From the NCBI RefSeq assembly GCF_030163795.1, contig NZ_JASJOF010000018.1, forward strand, positions 1 to 32,054: 32,054 nucleotides of DNA, read 5' to 3'. This stretch comes from Roseicyclus marinus (lineage in GTDB: Bacteria > Pseudomonadota > Alphaproteobacteria > Rhodobacterales > Rhodobacteraceae). Position 1 is the stretch's first letter, and the number at the start of each line of letters is the position of its first letter. The notes under the pieces are model-generated. The model searched no databases. It was not told the DNA's origin and saw only the letters and a list, made by a program, of their open reading frames with translations. This document shows, piece after piece, positions 1 through 8,928 of this stretch. Made by a program: the position numbers and the translations under genes.

Positions 1-2
1 AA

Positions 3-128
3 GAGCCGCAAAAGCTCTATGCTGCGCGTGAGCCCGTCTTTCCCAAGCGCGTCTACGGCCGGTTTCGCAACCTGAAGTGGCTGATCGCGCTGGTGCCGCC
101 GGCGCCGGATGCGATGTGCCGGGGGTGA
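3..128 (+). pseudogene. CcoG-like N-terminal fragment, truncated
   Basis: An open frame enters from the left edge and stops at the TGA at 126-128. Its first ~28 residues, including LYAAREPVFPKRV and GRFRNLKW, closely resemble the N-terminal cytoplasmic segment that precedes the first membrane helix of CcoG/FixG/RdxI, the ferredoxin-like protein used in assembly of cbb3 cytochrome oxidase. In CcoG the LKW is followed by a hydrophobic helix and several hundred residues with [4Fe-4S] motifs. Here the frame changes to an unrelated tail (PPAPDAMCRG) and ends. No continuation of CcoG is visible in the other two forward frames of the next 160 bases. The family match is from memory, not a search. It may be a partial duplication or the scar of a deletion; a real short C-terminus of another protein cannot be excluded because the start lies outside the window. 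Confidence 0.5.
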
Positions 129-258
129 GGCGGCGGATTGCACCTCGTCTGAAGCGGGCGTGGCGGCGTGGTTTGCTGGTTTGGGGTTTCTATTTGGAAC
201 CCGGGCTTTCGGCGTGGCGGGTCGGGGTCCGCGTGGGCCAAACCGGGCCTGTCGCGCG

Positions 259-286
259 TTGCAGCGGCGGGGGAGATCGCTACAGT
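259..286 (+). promoter_or_regulatory. candidate promoter of tsaE (leaderless?)
   Basis: TTGCAG (259-264) and TACAGT (281-286) are 16 bases apart. The -10 hexamer ends only 7 bases before the ATG at 294, and no purine-rich Shine-Dalgarno sequence precedes that ATG. If this promoter is used, the tsaE transcript would begin at or next to its start codon. Read by eye only. Confidence 0.35.
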
Positions 287-293
287 CACGGGC

Positions 294-839
294 ATGAGCC
301 GCGCCATCATCCTGCCCGAAGATCCCGACCTTGCCGCCGCCCCGGCGGGATGGGTGGTTGTTGCCGGCCGCGCGCTGGCGGGGCCGGAGGCGACCGCCGC
401 GCTGGCCCGCGCCATCGCGCCCGTCTTGCGGGCGGGTGACACGATCCTGTTGCAGGGGCAGTTGGGGGCCGGGAAAAGCCATTTCGCCCGCGCCTTGATC
501 CGGGCGCTGATGGGCCCCGAGGGGGAGTGTGCCGAGATCCCGTCGCCCACCTTCACCTTGGTGCAGGCCTATGACAGCGCGGCGGGCGAGATCTTTCACG
601 CCGATCTTTACCGGATGGGCGATCCGGGGGAATTGGTGGAACTGGGTCTGGATGCCGCCATGGAAGAGGCGATCTGCCTGATCGAATGGCCCGACCGGAT
701 CGCGCCGGATTGGCCTGCGACGGCGATCTGCCTGCGGCTCGAGACACCTGTGGGCGCGGCGGAACGGCGCGAGGTCACGATGCTGGCCCCCGAGGGGAGC
801 GATCTGGCGGCGCGCTGCCATGTGGCGGTGGCGGCGTGA
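294..839 (+). CDS. tsaE: tRNA threonylcarbamoyladenosine biosynthesis ATPase TsaE
   Basis: TsaE is the ATPase that works with TsaB and TsaD to put N6-threonylcarbamoyl on A37 of ANN-decoding tRNAs in the cytoplasm. With the start at 294 the product is 181 residues. Visible motifs are the P-loop GQLGAGKS (55-62), the PSPTFTLVQAY segment (83-93), HADLYR (102-107, Walker B-like) and EWPDR (131-135), in the order normal for the family. The frame is open back to 168, but the upstream part translates into low-quality Gly/Arg/Trp sequence, so the ATG at 294 is preferred. It is the first gene of the run tsaE-amgK-murU-addB-addA; its TGA (837-839) overlaps the next start. The alphaproteobacterial protein is a little longer than the E. 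coli one because of an N-terminal extension. Confidence 0.93.
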   Translation: MSRAIILPEDPDLAAAPAGWVVVAGRALAGPEATAALARAIAPVLRAGDTILLQGQLGAGKSHFARALIRALMGPEGECAEIPSPTFTLVQAYDSAAGEIFHADLYRMGDPGELVELGLDAAMEEAICLIEWPDRIAPDWPATAICLRLETPVGAAERREVTMLAPEGSDLAARCHVAVAA

Positions 840-1819
840 TGATGGCGCAGCGGGAGGCGGGGGCAGAGGCTTTCCTGCGGGCAGCGGGCTGGGGCGATGC
901 GGCGCGGGCCGATCTGGCGGGCGATGCCTCGGCCCGGGCGTATCTGCGGTTGACGCGCGGGGATGGTGCGCAGGCGATCTTGATGCTGGCGCCGGTGGCC
1001 GAGGTGGCGGAGCGCGACAGCCTTGCCGCCTTCCTGCGGGTCGGGGCGCATCTGCGGGCGCTGGGACTGTCGGCGCCGGAGGTGACGGCGGTCGATGCGG
1101 CGGCGGGGCTGGTCCTGATCGAGGATCTGGGGGACGGGACGCTGGCGCGGCTCTTGGTCGAGGACCGGACGGCGGCGCGGGACGCCTATGGCGTGATGGC
1201 GGCCGAAGTTTTGCCGCATCTGGCGCGCGCGGCGCTGCCGGATTGGGTGGCGCGGCCCGATGCGGCGGCGCAGGCGGGCATGATCGATCTCACACTGGGG
1301 TTGCTGCCCGATGCGGGCGCGGTGGCGGATTTGCGCCCCGCGCTGGCTGCGGCATTGGCGCGGCTCTGCCCCGGCCCGCCGGTGCTGGCCTTGCGCGATT
1401 GTCACGGGGATAACCTGATCTGGCTGCCACAGCGGCATGGCGCTGAGCGGGTGGGGCTTTTGGACCATCAGGACGCTGTGGCGCTGCCGCTTGGCTATGA
1501 TCTGGCCTCCATGATCGACGATCCGCGCCGCGATCTGCCGGAGGGGTGGCGGGAGGCGTTGATCGGGGATTTCGCCGCCGCGATGGACCTGCCGGTGGCG
1601 GAGGTCGAGGCGCGTGTCGCGATCCTGTCGCTTTTGCGCAACCTGCGGATTCTGGGCATCTTTCACCGGCTGGCGACACGGCTGGGCAAGCCGTCCTATC
1701 GCGCCTTCCTGCCGCGTACGGGGGCGTTGATCGACCGGGCGGTGGCGCATCCGGCGCTGTCGGGATTGCGCGCGCCCGTGGCCGGATTGCGGGCGCAAAG
1801 CGCGGGGTGGGCGGCATGA
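839..1819 (+). CDS. amgK: N-acetylmuramate/N-acetylglucosamine kinase AmgK
   Basis: Aminoglycoside-phosphotransferase-fold sugar kinase of 326 residues. AmgK phosphorylates the anomeric hydroxyl of MurNAc (and GlcNAc) so that recycled cell-wall sugar can be turned back into UDP-MurNAc without passing through GlcN-6-P. The catalytic loop HGDNLIW (189-195) and the metal-binding LLDHQDA (207-213) with following GYDLASMIDD are the APH signatures; DASARAYLRL (29-38) is the nucleotide-binding strand region. The function is supported by the immediately following nucleotidyltransferase of the MurU type, its known pathway partner. The start is a double ATG at 839 and 842, overlapping the tsaE stop; 839 is chosen for the ATGA overlap, and 842 is equally possible. 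Older annotations often call this family 'phosphotransferase' only. Confidence 0.87.
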   Translation: MMAQREAGAEAFLRAAGWGDAARADLAGDASARAYLRLTRGDGAQAILMLAPVAEVAERDSLAAFLRVGAHLRALGLSAPEVTAVDAAAGLVLIEDLGDGTLARLLVEDRTAARDAYGVMAAEVLPHLARAALPDWVARPDAAAQAGMIDLTLGLLPDAGAVADLRPALAAALARLCPGPPVLALRDCHGDNLIWLPQRHGAERVGLLDHQDAVALPLGYDLASMIDDPRRDLPEGWREALIGDFAAAMDLPVAEVEARVAILSLLRNLRILGIFHRLATRLGKPSYRAFLPRTGALIDRAVAHPALSGLRAPVAGLRAQSAGWAA

Positions 1820-2505
1820 TCCGGCCCGATGTGATGATCCTTGCCGCGGGCTTCGGCACCCGGATGGGGGCCTTGACCGCCGACAGGCCCAAGCCGCTGA
1901 TCGAGGTGGCCGGGCGGGCGTTGCTGGATCATGCCATCGCGGCAGCGCGCGAGGGTGGCGGGCGGATCGCGGTCAACGCCCATTACCGGGCCGCGCAGAT
2001 CGCGGCGCATCTGGCGGGGATGCCGGATATTCACCTGTCGGTCGAGACGCCCGAAATCCTCGATTCCGGCGGCGGGGTGAAGCGCGCCTTGCCGCATCTG
2101 ACGGGACGCCCCATCGCGACGCTCAACGCCGATGCCGTTTGGTCCGGGCCGGGGCCGATCAGGACGCTGGCAGAGGCTTGGGACGGGGCGCGGATGGGGG
2201 TTTTGATGCTGCTGGTGCCGCGGGATCGCGCGGTGGGGCGGATTGGCGGCGGCGATGTCGCCATGGATGCCCAAGGCCGCCTGACATGGGACCGGGGGGC
2301 GGAGGGGCTGGTTCATACCGGGGCGCAGTTGATCGACCCGGCCCTGATCGCGGCGCGGTCCGAGGCGGCGTTTTCCCTGCGCGAGATCTGGCAGGACCAG
2401 ATGGAGAAGGGGCGGCTTTTCGGCGTGATGCATCCCGGGCGCTGGGCCGATGTGGGGCACCCCGAGGGGATCGCGCTGGCCGAGGGGATGCTGGCCGATG
2501 CGTGA
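1816..2505 (+). CDS. murU: N-acetylmuramate alpha-1-phosphate uridylyltransferase MurU
   Basis: A 229-residue nucleotidyltransferase expected to make UDP-MurNAc from MurNAc-1-phosphate and UTP. The N-terminal signature LAAGFGTRM (9-17) followed by RPKPLIEVAGRALLDH is the sugar-nucleotidyltransferase phosphate-binding and lysine motif. NADAVW is the metal-binding aspartate region and the C-terminal RWADVGHPEGIALAE is typical of short MurU-like proteins. There is no C-terminal left-handed beta-helix, so it is not GlmU or a GlmU-like acetyltransferase fusion. The ATG at 1816 overlaps the amgK TGA by 3 bases, implying translational coupling. A nucleotidyltransferase for another sugar is possible on motif grounds alone; the adjacent amgK makes MurU much more likely. 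Confidence 0.87.
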   Translation: MIRPDVMILAAGFGTRMGALTADRPKPLIEVAGRALLDHAIAAAREGGGRIAVNAHYRAAQIAAHLAGMPDIHLSVETPEILDSGGGVKRALPHLTGRPIATLNADAVWSGPGPIRTLAEAWDGARMGVLMLLVPRDRAVGRIGGGDVAMDAQGRLTWDRGAEGLVHTGAQLIDPALIAARSEAAFSLREIWQDQMEKGRLFGVMHPGRWADVGHPEGIALAEGMLADA

Positions 2506-5485
2506 TCTGTTCCCCCCGATCCCCGGCCCACGGGTCTTTGCCACGCCGCTGGGCGTCGATTTCTGCGCCGCGCTGGTGGCGGGTCTGGACAAGATGCTGG
2601 CGGGTCAGCCGCCCGAGGCGATCGCACGTGTCGATCTTTATGTCGCCAATGCGCGGATGGAGCGGCGGTTGCGCGCGCTTTACCTGTCGCGGGGGGGCGG
2701 GTTCCTGCCGCGTATCCGCCCGGTTCAGGCGCTGGGCGATCAGGCCGATCTGTCGGACCTGCCCGCCGCCATCCCGCCGCTGCGGCTGCGGCTGGAACTG
2801 GTGCAGCTGATCGGCAAGCTGTTGGACGCGCAGCCGACGCTTGCGCCGCGGTCGGCGCTCTACGATCTGGCCGACAGTCTGGCCGACCTGATGGGCGAGA
2901 TGTTCGAGGAAGGCGTCACGCCCGAGGCCATCGCGGCGCTCGACGTGGGCGATCACGCGATCCATTGGCAGCGCGCGCAGGCTTTTCTGGAGCTGGTCAC
3001 CCATTTCCTGAGGGAGGAAACCGCGCTGACGCGCGAGGCGCGGCAGACCCGGATCGTCGCCCGGCTGGCGCGGCAATGGCAGGGTCAGCCGCCAAGCCAT
3101 CCGGTGATCGTCGCAGGTTCCACCGGGTCGCGGGGGGCGACGGCGCAACTGATGGAGGCGGTGGCGCGTCTGCCGCAGGGTGCGGTGATCTTGCCCGGCA
3201 TCGACCGCGATCTGCCGCGCGAGATCTGGGCGCGGCTTTTGGAGGAGCGGCGCGAGGGGCTGGATGGCGAGGATCATCCGCAATTCCGGCTGGCGAAATT
3301 CGCGGAACGGTTGGCGCTCGACCCCATGGACATTCCCGATTGGCCGGGATCGGAGCGGCCGCGCGGCGGGCGGGGGGCGGTGATCTCGCTTGCGTTGCGG
3401 CCTGCGCCCGTCACCGACCAATGGTTGACCGAGGGGCCGCGCCTGACCGGGCTGGAGGAGGCCTTCGCAGGCGTCACATGGCTGGAGGCCCCCAACCCGC
3501 AGGCGGAGGCGACCGCCATCGCGTTGCGCCTGCGCGAGGCGGTGGACAAGGGCCAGCGCGCGGCGGTGATCGCATCCGACCGGACCCTGACGCGGCAGGT
3601 CACGGCGGCCTTGGCGCGGTGGGGCATCTTGCCCGATGACAGCGCGGGCCAACCCCTGTCGCTGTCGGCGCCAGGGCGGTTCTTGCGCCATGTTGCCGAG
3701 CTGGAGGCGACGCCGCTGGATCCCGAGGCGTTGGCGGTGATCTTGAAACATCCCCTGTGCCACAGCGGGGCGGACCGGAACGACCATCTGCGCCGCGCCC
3801 GCGATCTGGAGGTTCAGGTGCTGCGCGCCCGGCCCGGTCTGCCGTCGCGGGGGGTGTTGGTCGATTGGGCCGAGAAGCGGCCCGCAGATGCGGGTGCGAT
3901 GGCGTGGGTCACGTGGCTGGCCGATACGCTGTTGGTCGCGCCCCAGCCCGAGCCCCTGCCGATGCAGGCCCGTGTCGCGCGGCATCTGGCGCGGGCCGAG
4001 CGGCTGGCGGGCGGTTCTGCCGCCGAAGGGTCGGGCGAATTGTTCGACAAGGAACCGGGCGAGGCCGCGCGGCAGCTGATGGAGGATCTGACCGCCGAGG
4101 CGGGGGCGGGCGGGCCGATCGGCGCCACGGATTACCGCGATCTTTTCACCGCGCTGACCCGTGACCGGGAGGTGCGGCAATCGCTGTTTCCCCATGCCGA
4201 TATCCTGATCTGGGGCACGCAGGAGGCGCGGGTGCAGGGCGCGGACCTGATCATCCTTGCGGGGTTGAACGAGGGCGCATGGCCCGCCGCGCCACCCGCC
4301 GATCCGTGGCTGAACCGCAGCCTCAGGGCGGCGGCGGGGCTGCGCCTGCCGGACCGGGTGATCGGGTTGGCCGCGCATGATTTCCAGCAAGGCATTGCCG
4401 CGCCCGAGGTCTGGCTGACGCGGGCGAAACGGGATGCCGAGACCGATACCGTGCCCTCGCGCTGGTTGAACCGGCTGCACAACCTGCTGGCGGGGTCGGG
4501 CGAGGCGGCGGTGCAGGCGCTGGCCGGGATGGAGGCGCGGGGGGCGCGGTATCTGGCGCTGGCCGAGAGGTTGCTGACGCCTGCGGCCAGCGTCGATTTC
4601 GAGCCCCGCCCGGCCCCGCAACCGCCCGCCGAGGCGCGCCCCCGGCTGTTGAGCGTGACCGAGGTGGAGGTGCTGATCCGCGATCCCTACGCGATCTATG
4701 CGCGCCGGGTGCTGCGGCTGCGCAAGCTTGATCCGTTGCGCGGCGATGCCGATGCGCGGGCGCGGGGTACGGTGTTGCACAAGGTGATGGAGCGTTTCGT
4801 CAAAGGGACCCCGGAGGGATTGCCCGATGCCGACACGGCGCTGGTGCAGTTGATGGACCTGACCGATGCGGTTCTGGCCGAGGAGGCACCATGGCCCGCC
4901 GCCCGCCGCCTGTGGCGCGCGCGCATGGCGCGGGTCGCGGGGTTTTTCCTTGCCACCGAGGTGGAGCGGCGGGCCAAGGGCACCCCGGAGATCATCGAGA
5001 TCAAGGGCGATTGGGAGGTGCCGGGCACGGGCGTCACGCTGCGCGGCAAGGGCGACCGGATCGACCGGCTGCAGGACGGGCGTTTGGCGATCTACGATTA
5101 CAAGACCGGCACGCCGCCCGAGGCCAAGGAGGAAAAGCATTTCACCAAGCAGCTGTGGCTGATGGCCTTGATGGCGGAAGGGGGCAGTTTCGGACTGTCG
5201 CCCGGTCAGATCGTGGCGGAGGCGGCCTATATCGGTCTGGGGTCCAGCCCGGTGATCGTGGGCTATGAGGTGGACCGCGCGGAACTGGCCGAGGTCGCGG
5301 CGGGGTTCCGGCGGCGGCTTTTGCATCTTTTGGACCCGCAGAGCGGATTTGCCTCGCGCAGGTCGGTGAAATACACCCGGTTCCCCGGTGATTTCGACCA
5401 ATTGGCCCGCCATGGCGAATGGGACGAGACGCAGGAGCCCAAGCTGATCCCCGTGGGCCGGACGGGAGGGGATGGCGATGGATGA
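2498..5485 (+). CDS. addB: double-strand break repair protein AddB
   Basis: AddB is the non-helicase subunit of the AddAB helicase-nuclease, which resects broken DNA ends and recognises Chi-like sites before RecA loading. The product is 995 residues, normal for the alphaproteobacterial type. The C-terminal nuclease is visible as RDPYAIYARRVLRLR, GTVLHKVMERFV, GKGDRIDRLQDGRLAIYDYKTG (PD-(D/E)XK core, D and the D-Y-K) and KQLWLMALM. There is no GxxxxGKT Walker A motif at the N-terminus; VAGSTGSRGATAQLM holds the equivalent inner position. The nuclease region has no cysteine cluster, so the iron-sulfur staple of Bacillus AddB is absent. The ATG at 2498 overlaps murU by 8 bases and its 3' end overlaps the start of addA. 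A 1133-codon frame on the opposite strand here is a GC-bias shadow. Confidence 0.95.
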   Translation: MRDLFPPIPGPRVFATPLGVDFCAALVAGLDKMLAGQPPEAIARVDLYVANARMERRLRALYLSRGGGFLPRIRPVQALGDQADLSDLPAAIPPLRLRLELVQLIGKLLDAQPTLAPRSALYDLADSLADLMGEMFEEGVTPEAIAALDVGDHAIHWQRAQAFLELVTHFLREETALTREARQTRIVARLARQWQGQPPSHPVIVAGSTGSRGATAQLMEAVARLPQGAVILPGIDRDLPREIWARLLEERREGLDGEDHPQFRLAKFAERLALDPMDIPDWPGSERPRGGRGAVISLALRPAPVTDQWLTEGPRLTGLEEAFAGVTWLEAPNPQAEATAIALRLREAVDKGQRAAVIASDRTLTRQVTAALARWGILPDDSAGQPLSLSAPGRFLRHVAELEATPLDPEALAVILKHPLCHSGADRNDHLRRARDLEVQVLRARPGLPSRGVLVDWAEKRPADAGAMAWVTWLADTLLVAPQPEPLPMQARVARHLARAERLAGGSAAEGSGELFDKEPGEAARQLMEDLTAEAGAGGPIGATDYRDLFTALTRDREVRQSLFPHADILIWGTQEARVQGADLIILAGLNEGAWPAAPPADPWLNRSLRAAAGLRLPDRVIGLAAHDFQQGIAAPEVWLTRAKRDAETDTVPSRWLNRLHNLLAGSGEAAVQALAGMEARGARYLALAERLLTPAASVDFEPRPAPQPPAEARPRLLSVTEVEVLIRDPYAIYARRVLRLRKLDPLRGDADARARGTVLHKVMERFVKGTPEGLPDADTALVQLMDLTDAVLAEEAPWPAARRLWRARMARVAGFFLATEVERRAKGTPEIIEIKGDWEVPGTGVTLRGKGDRIDRLQDGRLAIYDYKTGTPPEAKEEKHFTKQLWLMALMAEGGSFGLSPGQIVAEAAYIGLGSSPVIVGYEVDRAELAEVAAGFRRRLLHLLDPQSGFASRRSVKYTRFPGDFDQLARHGEWDETQEPKLIPVGRTGGDGDG

Positions 5486-8400
5486 TGCGACGCGCGCGCA
5501 GGTGCGCGCTGCCGATCCGGCGACATCGACGTGGCTGTCGGCCAATGCGGGGTCGGGCAAGACGCGGGTTTTGACCGACCGAGTGGCGCGGCTGCTGCTC
5601 GACGGGGTGCGGCCCGAGCATATCCTGTGCCTGACCTACACCAAGGCGGCGGCGATGGAGATGCAGAACCGCCTGTTCAAGCGTCTGGGCGAATGGGCGA
5701 TGAAGGATGACGCGGCCCTGACCCATGCCCTGACCGAGATCGGTGTCGAGGGGCTGTCGGCGGAGTTGTTGGGGCGTGCGCGGACGCTCTTTGCGCGTGC
5801 CATCGAAACGCCGGGCGGGCTGAAGATCCAGACGATCCATTCCTTTTGCGCCTCGGTCCTGCGGCGGTTCCCGCTGGAGGCGGGCGTCAGCCCCGGGTTC
5901 ACCGAGATCGACGAGCGGGTTCAGGCGCGGCTGATCGTCGATCTTTTGGACCGGATGGCGGAGGACGGCCGGACGCGCGGAGTTGTCGATCTGGCGGCGG
6001 CCGCCTTGAGCGAGGATGACGGGTTGGAACGTCTGGCGCGCGCCGTCGCGGACGAGGTCGAGGCGTTGGAGGCCCCGTGGGATTGGGCGGCGATCTGCGA
6101 CTGGGCCGGGATCGCGCCGGATCTGGACGAGGCGGATCTGGTGGGGATGGCGCTGGACGGGTCGGAGGCCGATCTGGCCAAGGCGCTGGCCGGTCATCTG
6201 GACCCCGACGTCAAGACGCAAGCCAAGATGGCCGAGCGGCTGTTGGCCCTGCCGTGGGAGACGATGACGTTATCCGGCCTTGAGGAGTTGGAGGCGCTGT
6301 GCCTGACGCAATCGGGCCTGAAGGAAGGGCAGCCCAAGGCCATCGCCAATGCCGCGGTCCGCAAGGCGATGGGTCCCGATCTTGTGGCGGCCTATGACGA
6401 TCTGGCCGAGCGTCTGGCGCAGGTGCGTCCCCTGCGGCTGGGGTTCCTGACCGCGCGGCGCACCGATGCCCTGCACCGGTTCGCAGCGGCCTTTCTGCCG
6501 CTTTATGCGCAGGCCAAGGCGCAGCGTGGCTGGCTCGATTTCGACGACCTGATCCGGGCGACCCGCAAACTGTTGACCAGCCGCGACATGGCGCAATGGG
6601 TGTTGTTCCGTCTGGATGGCGGGATCGACCACATCCTTGTCGACGAAAGCCAGGACACGAGCCCCGCGCAATGGCAGATCGTGGCACGACTGGCCGAGGA
6701 ATTCGCAAGCGGTCAGGGTGCGCGGCCCGACGTGCCGCGCACGATCTTTGTCGTGGGCGACAAGAAACAGTCGATCTATTCGTTCCAAGGGGCGGATCCG
6801 CGCGGCTTTGACCGGATGCGCGACCATTTCGAAGCCCGCCATGCCGAGGCCGGCCTGCCGTTCCAGCCTGCCGAGCTGATCCATTCCTTCCGATCCGCGC
6901 CGGTGATCTTGTCGCTTGTCGACCGGGTGGCAGCAGGGGCAGGCGAGCCGGGAGTGGGCCCCGATGTGCGCCACAGCGCGTTTTTCGAGCACAAGCCGGG
7001 GCGCGTCGATCTGTGGCCGGTCGTGCCCGCGACGCCGTCGAACGCCGAACAGGTGGCGTGGGACGATCCGCAGGACATCGTGTCGGACGATCATCACAGC
7101 AGCATCCTTGCCAAAAGGATCGCGGAGCGGATCGGGGCGATGCTGGCGGCGGGGGAGCCGATCTGGACCAAGAATGGACCCCGCCCGATCGAGGCGGAGG
7201 ATATCTTGATCCTCGTACAGCGCCGCTCGCCGTTGTTTCGCAAGATCATCGCGGCGCTCAAGACCGCGTCCCTGCCGGTGGCGGGGGTGGACCGGGCGCA
7301 GATCGCGGAACCTTTGGCGGTGCGCGACCTGATCGCTTTGATGCGGTTTCTGGCGCTGCCCGAGGATGACCTGTCGCTGGCTTGCGTGTTGCGTTCGCCC
7401 ATCGTGGGGTTGTCGGAGGATGCGCTGTTCCGGCTGGCCCATGGGCGGGAGGAGAAAAAGGTTCTTTGGCGTGAATTGTGGGATCGGGCCGGGGAATGGC
7501 CGGACGCCGTCGCCTTGCTGGACGATCTGCGCAGGCAGGCCGATTTCCTGCGGCCCTACGATCTGCTGGAACGGGTGTTGATCCAGCATGGCGCGCGGCT
7601 GCGCTTGATCGCGCGGCTGGGGCCCGAAGCGGAGGACGGCATCGACGCGATGCTGTCGCAGGCCTTGGCCTACGAGGCGATCGAGGTGCCGAGCTTGACG
7701 GGCTTTGTCGGGTGGCTCGATTCCGGGCAGGTGACGGTCAAGCGCGATCTGGCCAAGCCCAATGGCCAGATCCGGGTGATGACGGTGCACGGGGCCAAGG
7801 GGTTGGAGGCGCCGGTGGTGATCTTGCCCGATACCGCGATCCAGCAGGGGCGTGGCGGCGGATCGAGGATCCAGCTGGTGACGCCCGAGGGTGGGCCGCT
7901 GGTCTGGGCCAGATCGGCGGATGCGCCCGAGGATGTGCGCGCAGCCCTGGCCGCCCGCGCGCGGGCCGAGGCCGAGGAGCGCAACCGGCTGCTCTATGTT
8001 GCCATGACCCGCGCCGAAAGCTGGTTGATCGTGGCCGCGGCGGGTCAGACCGACACCAAGGAGAACGATCCGGCGAAAAGCTGGTACGCGACGATCCGCG
8101 CCGCGATGGAGGAAGAGGGGGCAGCCCCCCTGATCCTGCCGGACGAGCCCGATCCGGGTTTGCGGTTGCAGGCGGGGGATTGGACCTGTCTGGCCCCTGC
8201 CGCGCAGGATGGGCCGGGCCTGCCGGATCTTCCGGTCTGGGCGCGTGAGCCTGCCCCGGCATCGCCGCGCGAGGTCAAGGCGCGCACACCCTCGGACCTT
8301 GGCGGGGCCAAGGTGGTGGTGGGGGCCATGGAGGGGCTGGAGGAACAGGCGGCGCTGCGGCGGGGAACCCTGATCCACCTGCTGCTCGAGCATTTGCCCC

Positions 8401-8864
8401 GTCTGCCGGAGGCCGGTTGGGCCACGGCCGCCCCCGGGATCGTGGCGCAGGTGCCGGGCGAGGTGCCGGAGGCGGAACTGGCGGACCTGATGGCAGAGGC
8501 GGTGGGGGTTCTGACCACGCCGGGCCTTGCGCCCCTGTTCGCGCCCGAGACACTGGCCGAGGTGACGCTGACCGGCGACAGCGCGGCGCTGGGCGGTCCG
8601 ATGCTGGGCGTGATCGACCGGCTGATCGTGGCCGAGGGGCGGGTTCTGACGGTGGATTTCAAGACCAATGCCGTGGTGCCCGAGAGCGTCGAGGCCGTGC
8701 CCGAGGGCCTCAAGCGGCAGATGGGGGCCTATGCCGCGATGCTCGGGCCGCTCTATCCGGGGCGCGAGATCGCGACCGCGATCTTGTGGACGCGGAGCGC
8801 GACCCTGATGGAGCTGCCACACGATGTCGTGTCTGCGGCGCTGGCGCGCGCAAGCACTGCTTGA
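5472..8864 (+). CDS. addA: double-strand break repair helicase-nuclease AddA
   Basis: AddA is the UvrD/Rep-family 3'-5' helicase plus nuclease partner of AddB, 1130 residues. Motifs in order: I, NAGSGKT (25-31); Ia, CLTYTKAAAMEM; II, LVDESQDTSPAQW; III, VVGDKKQSIYSFQGADP; V, VMTVHGAKGLEAPVV; VI, RNRLLYVAMTRAE. The C-terminal nuclease shows GTLIHLLLEHLP, MLGVIDRLIV and VLTVDFKTN (the D and D-x-K of the PD-(D/E)XK core), then KRQMGAYAAML. All catalytic positions look intact. Starts at 5472 and 5478 are both ATG; GGGAGGGG at 5464-5471 is better spaced for 5478. The overlap with the end of addB suggests coupled synthesis of the two subunits in equal amount. The TGA at 8862-8864 lies inside the trxA promoter. 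Confidence 0.96.
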   Translation: MAMDDATRAQVRAADPATSTWLSANAGSGKTRVLTDRVARLLLDGVRPEHILCLTYTKAAAMEMQNRLFKRLGEWAMKDDAALTHALTEIGVEGLSAELLGRARTLFARAIETPGGLKIQTIHSFCASVLRRFPLEAGVSPGFTEIDERVQARLIVDLLDRMAEDGRTRGVVDLAAAALSEDDGLERLARAVADEVEALEAPWDWAAICDWAGIAPDLDEADLVGMALDGSEADLAKALAGHLDPDVKTQAKMAERLLALPWETMTLSGLEELEALCLTQSGLKEGQPKAIANAAVRKAMGPDLVAAYDDLAERLAQVRPLRLGFLTARRTDALHRFAAAFLPLYAQAKAQRGWLDFDDLIRATRKLLTSRDMAQWVLFRLDGGIDHILVDESQDTSPAQWQIVARLAEEFASGQGARPDVPRTIFVVGDKKQSIYSFQGADPRGFDRMRDHFEARHAEAGLPFQPAELIHSFRSAPVILSLVDRVAAGAGEPGVGPDVRHSAFFEHKPGRVDLWPVVPATPSNAEQVAWDDPQDIVSDDHHSSILAKRIAERIGAMLAAGEPIWTKNGPRPIEAEDILILVQRRSPLFRKIIAALKTASLPVAGVDRAQIAEPLAVRDLIALMRFLALPEDDLSLACVLRSPIVGLSEDALFRLAHGREEKKVLWRELWDRAGEWPDAVALLDDLRRQADFLRPYDLLERVLIQHGARLRLIARLGPEAEDGIDAMLSQALAYEAIEVPSLTGFVGWLDSGQVTVKRDLAKPNGQIRVMTVHGAKGLEAPVVILPDTAIQQGRGGGSRIQLVTPEGGPLVWARSADAPEDVRAALAARARAEAEERNRLLYVAMTRAESWLIVAAAGQTDTKENDPAKSWYATIRAAMEEEGAAPLILPDEPDPGLRLQAGDWTCLAPAAQDGPGLPDLPVWAREPAPASPREVKARTPSDLGGAKVVVGAMEGLEEQAALRRGTLIHLLLEHLPRLPEAGWATAAPGIVAQVPGEVPEAELADLMAEAVGVLTTPGLAPLFAPETLAEVTLTGDSAALGGPMLGVIDRLIVAEGRVLTVDFKTNAVVPESVEAVPEGLKRQMGAYAAMLGPLYPGREIATAILWTRSATLMELPHDVVSAALARASTA

Positions 8865-8889
8865 CCCTGTGACGGGCCGTCCTTAGGTT
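8861..8889 (+). promoter_or_regulatory. candidate housekeeping sigma promoter of trxA
   Basis: TTGACC (8861-8866) and TAGGTT (8884-8889) are separated by exactly 17 bases, giving a predicted start near 8896 and a leader of about 30 bases before the trxA ATG. The -35 box overlaps the addA stop codon, so trxA can be expressed independently of the repair operon. Confidence 0.5.
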
Positions 8890-8928
8890 CCTCAGCCGAC
8901 ACACATACCGCCAGGAGGGCCAGACGCC

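Noticed and set aside
2159-5560. 1133-codon open frame on the minus strand
   Set aside because: It lies opposite addB, its translation is a Gln/Arg/Pro/His-rich composition without motifs, and it is a product of third-position GC bias.
6270-8822. 850-codon open frame on the minus strand
   Set aside because: It lies opposite addA, whose helicase and nuclease motifs are all intact; the reverse frame is low-complexity.
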